Positions 1 through 12,426 are shown, counted from the stretch's first letter. The stretch: DNA of 64,000 nucleotides from Prevotella sp. E13-27 (GCF_023217965.1 NZ_JALPSC010000002.1:496001-560000), one strand, 5' to 3'. Notes: generated by a model not told the origin, from the letters alone. Program-made: numbers and translations.

Positions 1-1047
1 AAAGCAGCTGAGAACTTCAAGAAGTTCCAGGATAATGGCTGGTTGGTTCAGGATGCTGACGACCACTATTATATCTATGCTCAGACTATGAATGGCAAAA
101 CACAGTACGGCCTTGTGGTTGGCGCCTTGGTCGATGACTACATGCAGGGACGCATTAAGAAACACGAGCTGACACGTCGCGACAAGGAAGAAGACCGCAT
201 GAAGCATGTGCGTGTAAATAATGCAAACATCGAGCCGGTGTTCTTCGCCTATCCTGACAATGCTGTTCTTGACAAGCTCATCATGCGCTATGCAGCAACA
301 GAGCCTGAGTACGACTTTATAGCACCAATAGACGGCTTCCGTCATCAGTTCTGGGTGATCAGCGACAAGCAGGACATGGAGACCATCACTGCCGAGTTCG
401 CAAAGATGCCGTCGCTCTATATCGCTGACGGTCACCACCGTTCGGCTGCAGCAGCACTCGTAGGCGCTGAAAAGCAGAAGCAGAACCCCAACCATACAGG
501 TAAGGAGGAGTATAACTACTTCATGGCAGTGTGCTTCCAGGCATCACAGCTCACCATCCTCGACTATAACCGCGTGGTTAAAGACCTTAACGGTCTCTCT
601 TCAGAGGAGTTCCTTGCTGCATTGCAGGTGAACTTCATCGTTGAGGATAAGGGTACTGAAATCTATAAGCCGCAGCAGCTGCATGAGTTCTCGCTCTATC
701 TCGACCAGCATTGGTACAGCCTGAAGGCGAAAGAAGGCACTTACGACGAGACTGACTCTATCGGTGTGCTCGATGTTGACATCTCAAGCCGTCTCATTCT
801 TGACGAGATACTTGGAATAAAGGATCTGCGCAGCGACAAGCGTATTGACTTCGTTGGCGGACTGCGTGGCCTTGGCGAGCTGAAGCGTCGTGTGGATAGT
901 GGTGAAATGCGCATGGCACTGGCTCTCTATCCTGTTTCCATGCAGCAAATCATGAATATTGCTGACAGCGGAAAGATCATGCCTCCAAAGGCTACATGGT
1001 TCGAGCCGAAACTGCGCTCAGGACTCGTGATTCATAAACTGTCGTAA
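1..1047 (+). CDS. DUF1015 family protein (5' end outside window)
   Basis: The reading frame is open from base 1, so the gene starts upstream; the first possible internal start (TTG at 43) is not a real start. The visible 348 codons match the DUF1015 family, including a conserved segment YIADGHHRSAAAA and a C-terminal part with FVGG and an alternating DSGE region. In Bacteroidales this family usually follows serC and serA, which would lie just left of the window; that is family knowledge, not seen here. The biochemical role is not established. It ends at TAA 1045-1047, before a tandem repeat. Confidence 0.85.
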   Translation, partial: KAAENFKKFQDNGWLVQDADDHYYIYAQTMNGKTQYGLVVGALVDDYMQGRIKKHELTRRDKEEDRMKHVRVNNANIEPVFFAYPDNAVLDKLIMRYAATEPEYDFIAPIDGFRHQFWVISDKQDMETITAEFAKMPSLYIADGHHRSAAAALVGAEKQKQNPNHTGKEEYNYFMAVCFQASQLTILDYNRVVKDLNGLSSEEFLAALQVNFIVEDKGTEIYKPQQLHEFSLYLDQHWYSLKAKEGTYDETDSIGVLDVDISSRLILDEILGIKDLRSDKRIDFVGGLRGLGELKRRVDSGEMRMALALYPVSMQQIMNIADSGKIMPPKATWFEPKLRSGLVIHKLS

Positions 1048-1064
1048 TGACGTTATTTCGGAAT

Positions 1065-1168
1065 GTCGATTTATCGAATAATCGTTTAATCGAAATATCG
1101 AATAATCGTTTAATCGAAATATCGAAAAATCGTTTAATCGAAATATCGAAAAATCGAGAAATCGTTAT
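1065..1168. repeat. Octamer-based tandem repeat (8/24-base period)
   Basis: Thirteen consecutive octamers, nearly all beginning ATCG, fill the space between the DUF1015 gene and yigZ. The order ATCGAATA, ATCGTTTA, ATCGAAAT makes a 24-base higher unit repeated about three times, with the last copies drifting to ATCGAAAA and ATCGAGAA. It is AT-rich and not coding. It could vary in length by slippage. Confidence 0.9.
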
Positions 1169-1186
1169 AACGACGAGAAAATAATA

Positions 1187-1774
1187 ATGACCGACGAATT
1201 CAAGACGATATCAAATACAAGCGAGGGATTTTACTCTGAAAAGCGGAGTAAATTCCTCGCTTTTGCTCACCATGTAGAATCGCTAGACGAGATAAAGAAC
1301 CTGCTGGCGGACTATAGGAAGAAATACTACGATGCCCGTCATGTATGCTATGCATATATGCTTGGTGCTGACCGCACAGACTTCCGTGCCAACGATGACG
1401 GAGAACCTTCGTCAACAGCAGGCAAACCCATTCTTGGGCAGATAAACAGCAATGAGCTGACTGACATTCTTATTGTCGTGGTGCGCTATTATGGAGGAGT
1501 GAATCTTGGAACGAGCGGTCTCATTGTGGCATATCGTGAGGCGGCTGCCGATGCCATAGCTCATGCTGACGTCATTACCAAGCAAGTGGAAGAGATTGTT
1601 ACCTATGACTTCCCTTATGTGATGATGAACGACGTGATGCGAATAGTGAAGGAGATGCAGCCACGAATAATTGAACAGACATACGACAATAATTGTCAGA
1701 TAAAATTAAGCATCAGACGCTCTGAGGCAGACCAGCTGCGCTCACGTCTGAAGAAACTAAGTTTTGGAGAATAA
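1187..1774 (+). CDS. yigZ: YigZ/IMPACT family protein
   Basis: This 195-residue protein matches the YigZ (UPF0029/IMPACT) family in length and motifs: the N-terminal IMPACT domain carries EKRSKFLAF, the DDGEPSSTAGKPIL signature (about residues 70-85) and VVRYYGGVNLGTSGL, followed by a smaller C-terminal ferredoxin-like domain. The family is linked to translation quality control in eukaryotes, but its bacterial role is unsettled. The stop codon overlaps the next start as TAATG, so translation of the thioesterase is probably coupled. The start ATG at 1187 is the first in frame and directly precedes the conserved N terminus. Confidence 0.92.
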   Translation: MTDEFKTISNTSEGFYSEKRSKFLAFAHHVESLDEIKNLLADYRKKYYDARHVCYAYMLGADRTDFRANDDGEPSSTAGKPILGQINSNELTDILIVVVRYYGGVNLGTSGLIVAYREAAADAIAHADVITKQVEEIVTYDFPYVMMNDVMRIVKEMQPRIIEQTYDNNCQIKLSIRRSEADQLRSRLKKLSFGE

Positions 1775-2526
1775 TGGATAAGATAGGATCATATGAATTT
1801 ATGGCAGAGCCGTTCCATTGCGACTTCTCTGGCCGACTGTTTATGGGACACATGGGCAACCACATGCTCAATGCCGCTGACTTCCATTCGTCAGCTCGTG
1901 GCTTCGGAATGAAGTATCTGATGACCATCAAGCGCTCGTGGGTGCTCTCACGACTGGCCATAGAGATGGAGGAGATGCCTGCACAGTACACAAAGTTCAA
2001 TGTGGAGACATGGGTGGAGAGTGCCATGCGCTTCTTTACCAACAGAAACTTTAGGGTTGTAGGTGCTGACGAGAACGGCAACGAGAAGATATATGGCTAT
2101 GGTCGCTCAGTATGGGCAATGATTGACACCGACACTCGACAGCCGACCGATATCTTCTCGATTGATGACGGTGCAATAAAGAACTGGATAGTTGACGACA
2201 AGGAGTGTCCGATAGAGAAGGGCGGACGCGTGAAGATGTCGGACACGGCTGAGTTCGTGAGTGCCATAGAGACGCATTATAATGACGTGGATATCAATGG
2301 CCATATCAACTCAGTGAAGTACATAGAGCATGTGCTCGACCTATGGTCGATAGACTGGTATAAGGAGCACCGTCTGAAGCGTTTTGAGATAGCATACGTT
2401 GCAGAGGCCCACGAGGGCGACAAACTGTCGTTCTATCGCGAGCAGACAGGAGAAGGTGAGTACTGCGTGCGCATAGTCCGTTCTGACGGCACTGAGACTT
2501 GCCGCAGTAAACTGCTCTTTGTATAA
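1774..2526 (+). CDS. Acyl-ACP thioesterase family protein
   Basis: The 250-residue product has the double-hotdog layout of bacterial acyl-ACP thioesterases. The first hotdog contains an HSSARGFGMKYL helix and a W-V-L-S-R strand, and the second contains NDVDINGHINSVKYIEHVLD, which carries the family's conserved Asn and His. It should release fatty acids from acyl carrier protein in the cytoplasm. It overlaps yigZ by one base and converges on the ccsBA gene, with a hairpin between them. The acyl-chain preference cannot be read from the sequence. Confidence 0.88.
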   Translation: MDKIGSYEFMAEPFHCDFSGRLFMGHMGNHMLNAADFHSSARGFGMKYLMTIKRSWVLSRLAIEMEEMPAQYTKFNVETWVESAMRFFTNRNFRVVGADENGNEKIYGYGRSVWAMIDTDTRQPTDIFSIDDGAIKNWIVDDKECPIEKGGRVKMSDTAEFVSAIETHYNDVDINGHINSVKYIEHVLDLWSIDWYKEHRLKRFEIAYVAEAHEGDKLSFYREQTGEGEYCVRIVRSDGTETCRSKLLFV

Positions 2527-2534
2527 TGACCTGA

Positions 2535-2575
2535 TTCTTAGGAGGCTATGCATAGGAATGCATACCTCCTAAGAA
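2535..2575. terminator. Hairpin between convergent genes
   Basis: An 11-base perfect inverted repeat (TTCTTAGGAGG / CCTCCTAAGAA) encloses a 19-base loop that contains TATGCAT twice. It lies after the thioesterase stop and covers the last codons of ccsBA. There is no long T run, so it may act as a bidirectional barrier and mRNA 3'-end stabiliser more than as a classical terminator. Confidence 0.6.
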
Positions 2576-4747
2576 ATAGTTCACACCGAAATAGGTCATG
2601 AGGATGGTGAGGAACGAGAGAGCGATATAAAGATGAAAGGCAGTGGGCTTTTTCAACCATGATATTGACTGGTCGTGAAAAGCTACGCCATAGACCATAA
2701 AGGTGATGAGTGCCCAGGTCTCTTTCGGATCCCATGACCAATAGTTTCCCCAGGACACATTTGCCCATATAGCACCAATGAATATTCCTATTGCAAGCAG
2801 GAACACAGCGGGGTAGAGAAGTAGCTTTGAAAGTGCTGTTGTGCGCTCGACCTCATCCTTTTTGTCTTTTCTTATAAGTATTAAGGAGTGTATGCTCAGC
2901 AGGCATTGTAATGCAAACAAGGCATAGGCACACATTACTGTCATGACATGTACCGACAGTAGAGGCGACTGTAATACAGGCATTAATGTCGTCAGTTGGG
3001 CGTTGCTGCCTGATAGCATTGCAACAAGAAGACAGAATGCTGCGATAAGCGTACTGAAGCCGGATATAATGGTAACCTTACGGTCTATTACTATAGTGAT
3101 GATTAGAATAGCCCACGCCATGAACAGCATGGTCTCGTGGCCATTGCTCACAGGGATATGTCCGCTTAGCCACCAGCGCAGACCAAGTATCAGCGTGACA
3201 TAAAAAAGAATCAGCGATGTAAAAGAAAGAACTGAAATCTTGAACCATCGAAGGCTACTAATCCTTGATGACGATGATAGCAATATGCAAAGCAACAGGC
3301 TGAGTGTCACTATTGCGAAAATAGGACTCTTCCAGGTACTTATCGTGTTGTAGAATATTTCTGCTTGAGTTGCATTCTTGTTAGGCAGAAGTGAGCCGAT
3401 CATCTCGCGTTGAAAAAGCTGTATCTTTGCTATGATTTCCTTTGAGCGCTCTTTTTGTCCAGTGACAATGCTTTCCGTGAGGAAGTCCATGGATTGCTTT
3501 ATGAAGAACTGCTCCTTCACAGGTATAACGTCTGGCAGCGCCTGTGCACCCGGCATGAACCAGCTTACAGTACCATCAGACATCTTGAATGGAAACATTT
3601 TTAAAAGCTGTCCGTTATAGAACATTTCTACCACATGGAACTTCTCATCGGCTTCCATAAGTTCTTTCATGCTGATATGTCCTTCTCCTTTACGAGCATC
3701 GTCGATGGCCGAACGTAGTTTATATTCATGGTATGCGTCAACGAAATCGCTGTAGGAAGCCCACTTGCTGTCTATGCCAAGCAATTGCTGAACATCTCGG
3801 CTTTTAATGCGGATAATCTTCTGCTCCTCCCATGGAGAATAGTAAATCATCCAGCTCGTGAAGATTTCATCAGCAGAATAGCCATTCCATGAGGCGCTGC
3901 CTGTCAGCTTTATGACGAAGTCGGTGGCTACGGTGTTGAGAGGACAGATGCGATTGTTATGCAACACGTTTATGGTACCGAGTCTGTGGGCAATGTCCTT
4001 GTTTACAGTTGGTAGTTCATCGTTGGCATTGGCACTGAGACAAATCATCGTCATCGCTATGGCAACAGCTGGCTTCATGGCTTTACGGTAAAGACTGCGC
4101 ATCTGTGTCTTCTTTGACAGAAGTGTTGCTATCACTCCGACGAAGAGCAATATGTAGCCAATATAGGTTATTGCAATGCCGTAAGGGTCATAGCTGACAC
4201 CTAACGAAACTCCTGCGTTGTCACTGTCATAGCTTGACTGAAAGAGACGATAGCCGTCAATGTTTCCGATGTTGTTCATCGATACAATGACATCGCTGAC
4301 AGCTTCGCCTTGTTTTACAGCAATGATGCTCTGGTAGTCGAGTGGGGCATCAGTACCAGGATAATTCACTATCTTGAAGTCTTTCAGCGTAAGACTGAAA
4401 GGGAATGACTGAACATGGTTGCCGTTATCCGCGTAGGTGTTTGTCGAAACATCAGACCTCAGGTGCACCGTGCCTCTTTTGGCAGTAAGAAATGTTGTTA
4501 GCGCGCCTAATAGTATGACTATGAACGACACATGGAGCAACATGACGGCAAATCGTCTGTAGAGTCGTTGGCGGAACATATAAACCACAGCAGACAAGGT
4601 GAGAAGTATCCATACAACGATGAACCACCAGGCACCATAGACATAGTCGTTGACGAAAGTTGTTCCATGGTATTTCTCAATGACAGTAGCAAACCCTATA
4701 CACACTATGATTAGTGCGTATAGGGTGAATAGGAGTTTCTTAAGCAT
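2546..4747 (-). CDS. ccsBA: CcsBA-type cytochrome c heme attachment protein (ResB-CcsA fusion)
   Basis: This 733-residue membrane protein fuses a ResB/CcsB-like N-terminal half (membrane segments in the first 110 residues, a periplasmic domain, then another segment near 195-210) to a CcsA-like C-terminal half. The tryptophan-rich heme-handling WWD signature, SWGNYWSWDPKETWALI, is at about 665-681. Such System II synthases move heme across the inner membrane and attach it to CXXCH motifs. It is the last gene of a minus-strand operon and begins 12 bases after the stop of the di-heme protein, its likely client. Confidence 0.93.
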   Translation of the reverse strand: MLKKLLFTLYALIIVCIGFATVIEKYHGTTFVNDYVYGAWWFIVVWILLTLSAVVYMFRQRLYRRFAVMLLHVSFIVILLGALTTFLTAKRGTVHLRSDVSTNTYADNGNHVQSFPFSLTLKDFKIVNYPGTDAPLDYQSIIAVKQGEAVSDVIVSMNNIGNIDGYRLFQSSYDSDNAGVSLGVSYDPYGIAITYIGYILLFVGVIATLLSKKTQMRSLYRKAMKPAVAIAMTMICLSANANDELPTVNKDIAHRLGTINVLHNNRICPLNTVATDFVIKLTGSASWNGYSADEIFTSWMIYYSPWEEQKIIRIKSRDVQQLLGIDSKWASYSDFVDAYHEYKLRSAIDDARKGEGHISMKELMEADEKFHVVEMFYNGQLLKMFPFKMSDGTVSWFMPGAQALPDVIPVKEQFFIKQSMDFLTESIVTGQKERSKEIIAKIQLFQREMIGSLLPNKNATQAEIFYNTISTWKSPIFAIVTLSLLLCILLSSSSRISSLRWFKISVLSFTSLILFYVTLILGLRWWLSGHIPVSNGHETMLFMAWAILIITIVIDRKVTIISGFSTLIAAFCLLVAMLSGSNAQLTTLMPVLQSPLLSVHVMTVMCAYALFALQCLLSIHSLILIRKDKKDEVERTTALSKLLLYPAVFLLAIGIFIGAIWANVSWGNYWSWDPKETWALITFMVYGVAFHDQSISWLKKPTAFHLYIALSFLTILMTYFGVNYFLGGMHSYA

Positions 4748-4758
4748 TAATGATGATA

Positions 4759-6468
4759 TCAGATAGATTCAATGAAATAAATGACTTGATCACGTTCTTT
4801 CTTTGACAGATTGCGGAACTTCACTACAGCATTATATGCATCGCTCATGCCGCCTTCGTTCTTGCATCCATGCCACATGATGGCTTCCATGACATTGCGT
4901 GCGCGACAGTCGTGCATGCGCTCAACGCCACTGCCACACTTAGCTGCAAGACCTCGTCCCCAGAGCGGGGTAGTGCGACACCAACCGGTACGTATGTCGT
5001 TCTTCATCCACAGGCGATGCTGAACGAAGTCCGTATATGGCCAGATCTTCTGATGAGGATAGCGAGGCATGTCGCTGTCGGATTTAAAGAACTTAGCAGG
5101 ATCCTGGATGTGGTCGTCGCCAGTCTCCCATGACGGACGGTGGCAGGCAGCGCAGCCAATCTGTGTGAACAGACGCTTGCCTTCCTTGAAGTCGCTGGTC
5201 GTGGTGTTGCGGGCTGCAGGAACGGCCAGGCCGCGATGCCATATCATAAGGTTCTTGTACTGAGCGTCGGTCATCTCAGCATTGAGCGACTTGCTTGTAA
5301 GATATGTATAGATGTCTTGCTGCAGATTGCCGGTATGCCATTCGGGATGCGCCTTCCCAGGGTCAATGGCATTAATATATTCAGTAAAGCCTGCCTGTAC
5401 CTCAGCATCTTGCGATGACTTGGTTGCATAGTACTTTCCGGCAAGATCGAGATAGTGGTAGCGACGGTCAGAACGGGTTACGTTGGTGATGTTCCAGATG
5501 GCATTGGCACCGGCAGCATCGAGTATAGGACCGCGTGACAAAGCGTAGGTGTAGCGACGTACATACTTAGTGCCATCACCCTGCAGAGAGTTGGAATAGT
5601 AACTGTTCCAAGTGCCTGTTGACTGGTTCCACATGGCAGGATTCAAGGCGTCGGTCTTGCCAATCTTGTTGAAATAGTCGCTCTCTTTCTTCCACTGTGC
5701 GGTGATAGAGTCGTCGGGAATGGCATCGGTGATGCCTGTACCATAGATGCCGATAGTAGATTCAAGCAGCACGCCTACATCTGACAGGTATTGCTCCTCT
5801 GTCAGTTCAACGTCAACACCTCCACGGCTTACTACAACGGGAGCATAGTAGGCACTGTAGGGAATAGTCACTTCCGGATAGATGAGTGAATAGGTCTCAC
5901 CGTCGGGGAACTGGTTGCCCCATTCGTCGGTGTAGTCTTTCCATGCTATGGTAATGTCTTTTTCATTGATAGGTGCCTTGAAGGGTTTTACTGCACCAGT
6001 CTGTGGCATGCCTGCTACGGAGCGGATATATTGATTTGTGGTCTTGTCATAAATGACAAGCAGGTAACCATTGCGATGGGTATCGGCCTTATAGCTGGTC
6101 TGACGTGCACCATGACCGTAGCCGGGATGACAGTAGAGACAGCCGCGGCGCACATAGACAGGTCCCAGTCCGTGGAAAGCACCTTCGGTATTGGTGTTAT
6201 AGTCTTTCTCGAAAAGATATTCACCTTCGTTGAAGGCTGTCATCATGTCAGCATCTTCAACAGATTTTGTAGGCTGTTTAAATGCTGTAGAACTGTTGAC
6301 GGTGGTTGTACCGAGAAGACCTCCCGTGTAGTAGTCTTCAGGGTAGTCGGTCTTTGTGGGATTGCCAATCTCCCATGTGGTTGGTGATACGGCATCATCA
6401 CTATCGGAGCAGCCGATAGTGATGACGGTACCAAACAGGAATAGTCCTGATAAGGTTAATTTGTTCAT
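4759..6468 (-). CDS. Di-heme DUF1111 (thiol oxidoreductase-like) lipoprotein
   Basis: The 569-residue product starts with a lipoprotein signal peptide (lipobox ending ITIGC, Cys20). It contains two c-type heme motifs, CLYCH at 110-114 and CAACH at 439-443, and the C-terminal MEAIMWHG segment of the DUF1111 di-heme family, which is distantly related to bacterial cytochrome c peroxidases. It is expected in the periplasm or at an envelope membrane, doing redox chemistry. Members of this family are often encoded beside imelysins, as here. The substrate is unknown; coupling to iron capture is an inference from neighbours. Confidence 0.9.
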   Translation of the reverse strand: MNKLTLSGLFLFGTVITIGCSDSDDAVSPTTWEIGNPTKTDYPEDYYTGGLLGTTTVNSSTAFKQPTKSVEDADMMTAFNEGEYLFEKDYNTNTEGAFHGLGPVYVRRGCLYCHPGYGHGARQTSYKADTHRNGYLLVIYDKTTNQYIRSVAGMPQTGAVKPFKAPINEKDITIAWKDYTDEWGNQFPDGETYSLIYPEVTIPYSAYYAPVVVSRGGVDVELTEEQYLSDVGVLLESTIGIYGTGITDAIPDDSITAQWKKESDYFNKIGKTDALNPAMWNQSTGTWNSYYSNSLQGDGTKYVRRYTYALSRGPILDAAGANAIWNITNVTRSDRRYHYLDLAGKYYATKSSQDAEVQAGFTEYINAIDPGKAHPEWHTGNLQQDIYTYLTSKSLNAEMTDAQYKNLMIWHRGLAVPAARNTTTSDFKEGKRLFTQIGCAACHRPSWETGDDHIQDPAKFFKSDSDMPRYPHQKIWPYTDFVQHRLWMKNDIRTGWCRTTPLWGRGLAAKCGSGVERMHDCRARNVMEAIMWHGCKNEGGMSDAYNAVVKFRNLSKKERDQVIYFIESI

Positions 6469-6490
6469 TTATCTGATAATTATAATTTGT

Positions 6491-7687
6491 TTATTTTGAG
6501 ATTTTTACTATTGACTGATACAGCTTTTGTGCGTTGTCTGCAAGCGTGCGATATGTAGCTACTACCACGTTGTCAACATAGTTGTCATTGATGATCTTGC
6601 ACTGTGCTTCAACTGTTGCGTCACCATTAAAACCTCCAAGTGTTTCGTAAAGATCGGAAAGGGCACCGTCGAGTTCATCAAGTGCATCCATAGCCTCCTT
6701 GCTTGAAGCATGTGCATAGTTCACGGCGAAAGGATAATTCATGGACTTAATCTTGGCCAGTGAAGCATCAAGCTTTGCAACTACAGCATTTGCCTGGTTG
6801 ATAAGTGTCTGATTGTTTGTGTGCTGGCAGAAGAAGATAAGTGACTTCTCCGAAGGTGTGGTTGCACCCATGCTTCCGTAGAGCGCATTCTTACAGCTTA
6901 CAATATTGTCATAGAAGTCAGTGATGGAATTATAAGCGTAGGGTGACTCAATGTAATTGGCATCTTCGCCTGTGTAGGGAAGGCCAATCTTAGACTTGCT
7001 TACCTCTCCGATGATGTCCTGACAGCCGGAGATAATCTCGCGAGTTGCGTCCAGCGCCGTTTCCCACTCACCGGTACCGGGATTCTTGAATGCCTTACCG
7101 AAGTTCTTGAAACCTTCAAGTTTTCCTTCTGCATTTCCGTCGTCATCGATAGAGCTGTGGGTTGCCACGTAGTCGAGTGCTATCTGATGGCGCTCGGCAT
7201 TGCTTTCGCTTGCATCCCAAGCGGCTTCAAGCGTGGCTGTCGCATTGTAGAGATCCTTGGCAACGGCACAGATATACTTGTATTCGAGGTTTGTAATCTG
7301 GTCAATCTTGCGTGGCTGACCCTGACGGAAAAGAACGTATTCCAGTCCATGATAGCCGAGGATGCCTGCGTTTGCTGTCTTGATGAAGTTGTCGATGTCG
7401 GCCATCACCTTTTCATCGCGCAAAGCATTTGCCAGGTCATTGGCTGCAACGGGCCATGTGTCAGTGTGTGGGTCGATGGAGTAAACATCGGCAGCGCCAA
7501 AGAGGAATGCCTCGGTGTTCTCCCAATTGGCACGGGCAGTCTTCCAGTCAACGCATGCCTGGTCAAGGGCTGCCTGGGTGCTTTCTACTACTGTTGTCTT
7601 TGCATCATCGTCACTTGAACATGAAGCGAATCCTGCTACGAGGATGGCAGCAGAGGCCATCATCTTGAAAATGTTTTTGTTTTTCAT
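6491..7687 (-). CDS. Imelysin family lipoprotein (EfeO-like)
   Basis: A 398-residue lipoprotein (lipobox AGFASC, Cys23) of the imelysin/EfeO M75-like family. The family GxHxxE motif is present as GYHGLE at 111-116, and the rest is predicted mostly helical, as in the two four-helix bundles of imelysins. These proteins are linked to iron uptake; the peptidase name is historical. Only 22 bases separate it from the di-heme gene, and the outer-membrane barrel gene lies upstream. A role as periplasmic metal-binding partner fits; which metal is not shown. Confidence 0.92.
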   Translation of the reverse strand: MKNKNIFKMMASAAILVAGFASCSSDDDAKTTVVESTQAALDQACVDWKTARANWENTEAFLFGAADVYSIDPHTDTWPVAANDLANALRDEKVMADIDNFIKTANAGILGYHGLEYVLFRQGQPRKIDQITNLEYKYICAVAKDLYNATATLEAAWDASESNAERHQIALDYVATHSSIDDDGNAEGKLEGFKNFGKAFKNPGTGEWETALDATREIISGCQDIIGEVSKSKIGLPYTGEDANYIESPYAYNSITDFYDNIVSCKNALYGSMGATTPSEKSLIFFCQHTNNQTLINQANAVVAKLDASLAKIKSMNYPFAVNYAHASSKEAMDALDELDGALSDLYETLGGFNGDATVEAQCKIINDNYVDNVVVATYRTLADNAQKLYQSIVKISK

Positions 7688-7752
7688 TTTTATTTATTTA
7701 TAATGGTTTGGTTGTGTTATTTGTTCTTGTAATACGTCTGTTGCCTATCCGT

Positions 7753-9114
7753 TTAGAGAAACCATCCACAGTAGGTCACACCAATACTGACGCTTGGCTC
7801 GTTGTTGTAGGGCTGTGTGTAAAGAGGACTATCAGATGCCAGTCCGTTGTTGTTTGGCTTCTCAAAATAGCGGTATGAGTATTCGCCTTTGATTATGATC
7901 TGTTTTACAGGGCTGTAGTTTAGTCCGAAAGCGCAGCGGTATCTCTTCGTGTGTTTATACATGGACTTATGGGTACCCGATGCCATAGCGTTATAGTGCT
8001 CGAAACGTCCGAATAGATACAGCTTCTCGTTCTCTCTGCGCATCTTGCTTATCTGTGAGAAAATGTCATAACCGGCCTCTATGCCATAGGCGATGGCGTT
8101 GCTGCCAATGTTCGTGTAATGGTGGGGATTGCCGTCCTGATATTTGTGGTGTGTCCAGTTAGCCTGGTTGTAAGCTGAAATCTTGTCGGCATCATCAAGA
8201 TGAGCATAGTCAATGTTACCGCGGACTATCCAGTTCCATCTCTTCAATGAGAAATCAGCAGCGATGATTCCCAATGCGCCAGTGACATCATCGTATTTCG
8301 TTCCGGGAGTGCGCAGGGTGTTGCGGAAAGTGTAGCCATAGTATCCGCTGACTCCAATCCTCAGTCCTTTGACTGAGTAGTTGTCTATGCGGAGAGCACC
8401 GGCATAGTTGTTCGCAACCTTGAACTCGTAAGGGCTTGTGGCTCCATAGTGTACGAAATTCTCGCCTGTAAAGCTCTCAGAATTTAGTCCTGACAGGAAC
8501 TGTGCTTCATAGCGCCAGCCCTTGAGCTTGCCCCATACGGAAAGGCCTACCTGATGCCATGTGTTTGGCATGATGGTTGCTTCACCCTCGGGGCGATAGA
8601 CTGTAAAGAAACTGTTGGGCTCGTGATGGGCATTGGTATAACCTATAGGAACGACAATCTCACCGGCTTTGATATTAAGCTTCCCGCCAAGCAGCTCCTT
8701 GTTGATCCAGAACTGTTCCAGGGCAACTTCACCGCCTTTCTCTACTTCTGCCTCGTACTCACCAGCTTCCTCGGCCTCTATCTCCACGGCAGTACCGTTG
8801 CCGCCATGCTCAAGCTCTATCTCGGTGCCAAAGGTCCATCCTTTTCCAAAGTCGTAGCCAATGTTAAGACAAACGTGGGGCAGGTCGAAACGTCCATGGC
8901 TCTTGTCATTGGAATAAAGCTCCGGCTGTTTGTATCTGTTGAAACTCTGACTATAGAAGTTACGTGTCATGACAGCCTCGCCATAACCGCCAATGCTCAG
9001 ACGATTGGCTTTTGTCTGACTCTTGATGCTGTCTGAAGAAATCTTTTGAGACTCTGCCGTTTGTGTGTTCAGCAATAGGGCAGGGAATAATAGTGTGAAA
9101 ACAATCTTGTTCAT
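7753..9114 (-). CDS. Outer-membrane beta-barrel protein of the imelysin operon
   Basis: About 453 residues with a signal peptide (MNKIVFTLLFPALL) and alternating amphipathic strands ending in an aromatic strand (VSIGVTYCGWFL), as in phosphate- or metal-selective porin-like barrels. An unusual Glu-rich insertion lies near residues 105-130 of the mature frame. I chose the ATG at 9114: it is preceded by TAAGGA, and an upstream in-frame ATG at 9147 falls inside the promoter -7 box. It is the first gene of the operon with imelysin, the di-heme protein and CcsBA, so it may admit the substrate. The specificity is unknown. Confidence 0.8.
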   Translation of the reverse strand: MNKIVFTLLFPALLLNTQTAESQKISSDSIKSQTKANRLSIGGYGEAVMTRNFYSQSFNRYKQPELYSNDKSHGRFDLPHVCLNIGYDFGKGWTFGTEIELEHGGNGTAVEIEAEEAGEYEAEVEKGGEVALEQFWINKELLGGKLNIKAGEIVVPIGYTNAHHEPNSFFTVYRPEGEATIMPNTWHQVGLSVWGKLKGWRYEAQFLSGLNSESFTGENFVHYGATSPYEFKVANNYAGALRIDNYSVKGLRIGVSGYYGYTFRNTLRTPGTKYDDVTGALGIIAADFSLKRWNWIVRGNIDYAHLDDADKISAYNQANWTHHKYQDGNPHHYTNIGSNAIAYGIEAGYDIFSQISKMRRENEKLYLFGRFEHYNAMASGTHKSMYKHTKRYRCAFGLNYSPVKQIIIKGEYSYRYFEKPNNNGLASDSPLYTQPYNNEPSVSIGVTYCGWFL

Positions 9115-9144
9115 CCTTAAATAGAATCGTTTTATTTTGCGATG

Positions 9145-9175
9145 CAAAGGTAAGACGCTTCTGAAAAACTGACAA
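9145..9175 (-). promoter_or_regulatory. Promoter of the imelysin/di-heme operon
   Basis: On the minus strand the -7 box TACCTTTG (9152-9145) follows a -33 TTG (9175-9173) by 20 bases, the Bacteroidetes primary-sigma arrangement. It lies about 30 bases before the barrel start codon. No clear Fur box was seen by eye. Confidence 0.8.
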
Positions 9176-9251
9176 TACCCATTATTAGTGAAATACTTTT
9201 ACTGAATGTTCTGCTTTATCCCAAAAGATTGTTAATTAGAAGGCTCAATGA

Positions 9252-9281
9252 TTGTATTATCATCTTTTTTCGCTAAATTTG
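9252..9281 (+). promoter_or_regulatory. Promoter of the beta-galactosidase gene
   Basis: TTG at 9252-9254 and TAAATTTG at 9274-9281, separated by 19 bases, match the Bacteroidetes consensus. The start codon is 30 bases downstream. It is divergent from the imelysin operon promoter about 100 bases away. Confidence 0.75.
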
Positions 9282-9301
9282 CCATCAAATTACAATAATA
9301 A

Positions 9302-12397
<3,096 letters not shown>

Positions 12398-12426
12398 CAA
12401 AAAGCCACAAATAAAGATTAAAAACG

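Noticed and set aside
1774..4747. Ohr/heme pathway link between the thioesterase and ccsBA
   Set aside because: The genes are convergent and separated by a hairpin, so there is no shared transcript.
9115..9147. Upstream ATG for the imelysin-operon barrel
   Set aside because: The codon overlaps the TACCTTTG box, so it would precede the transcription start; ATG 9114 has a ribosome-binding site and starts a normal signal peptide.
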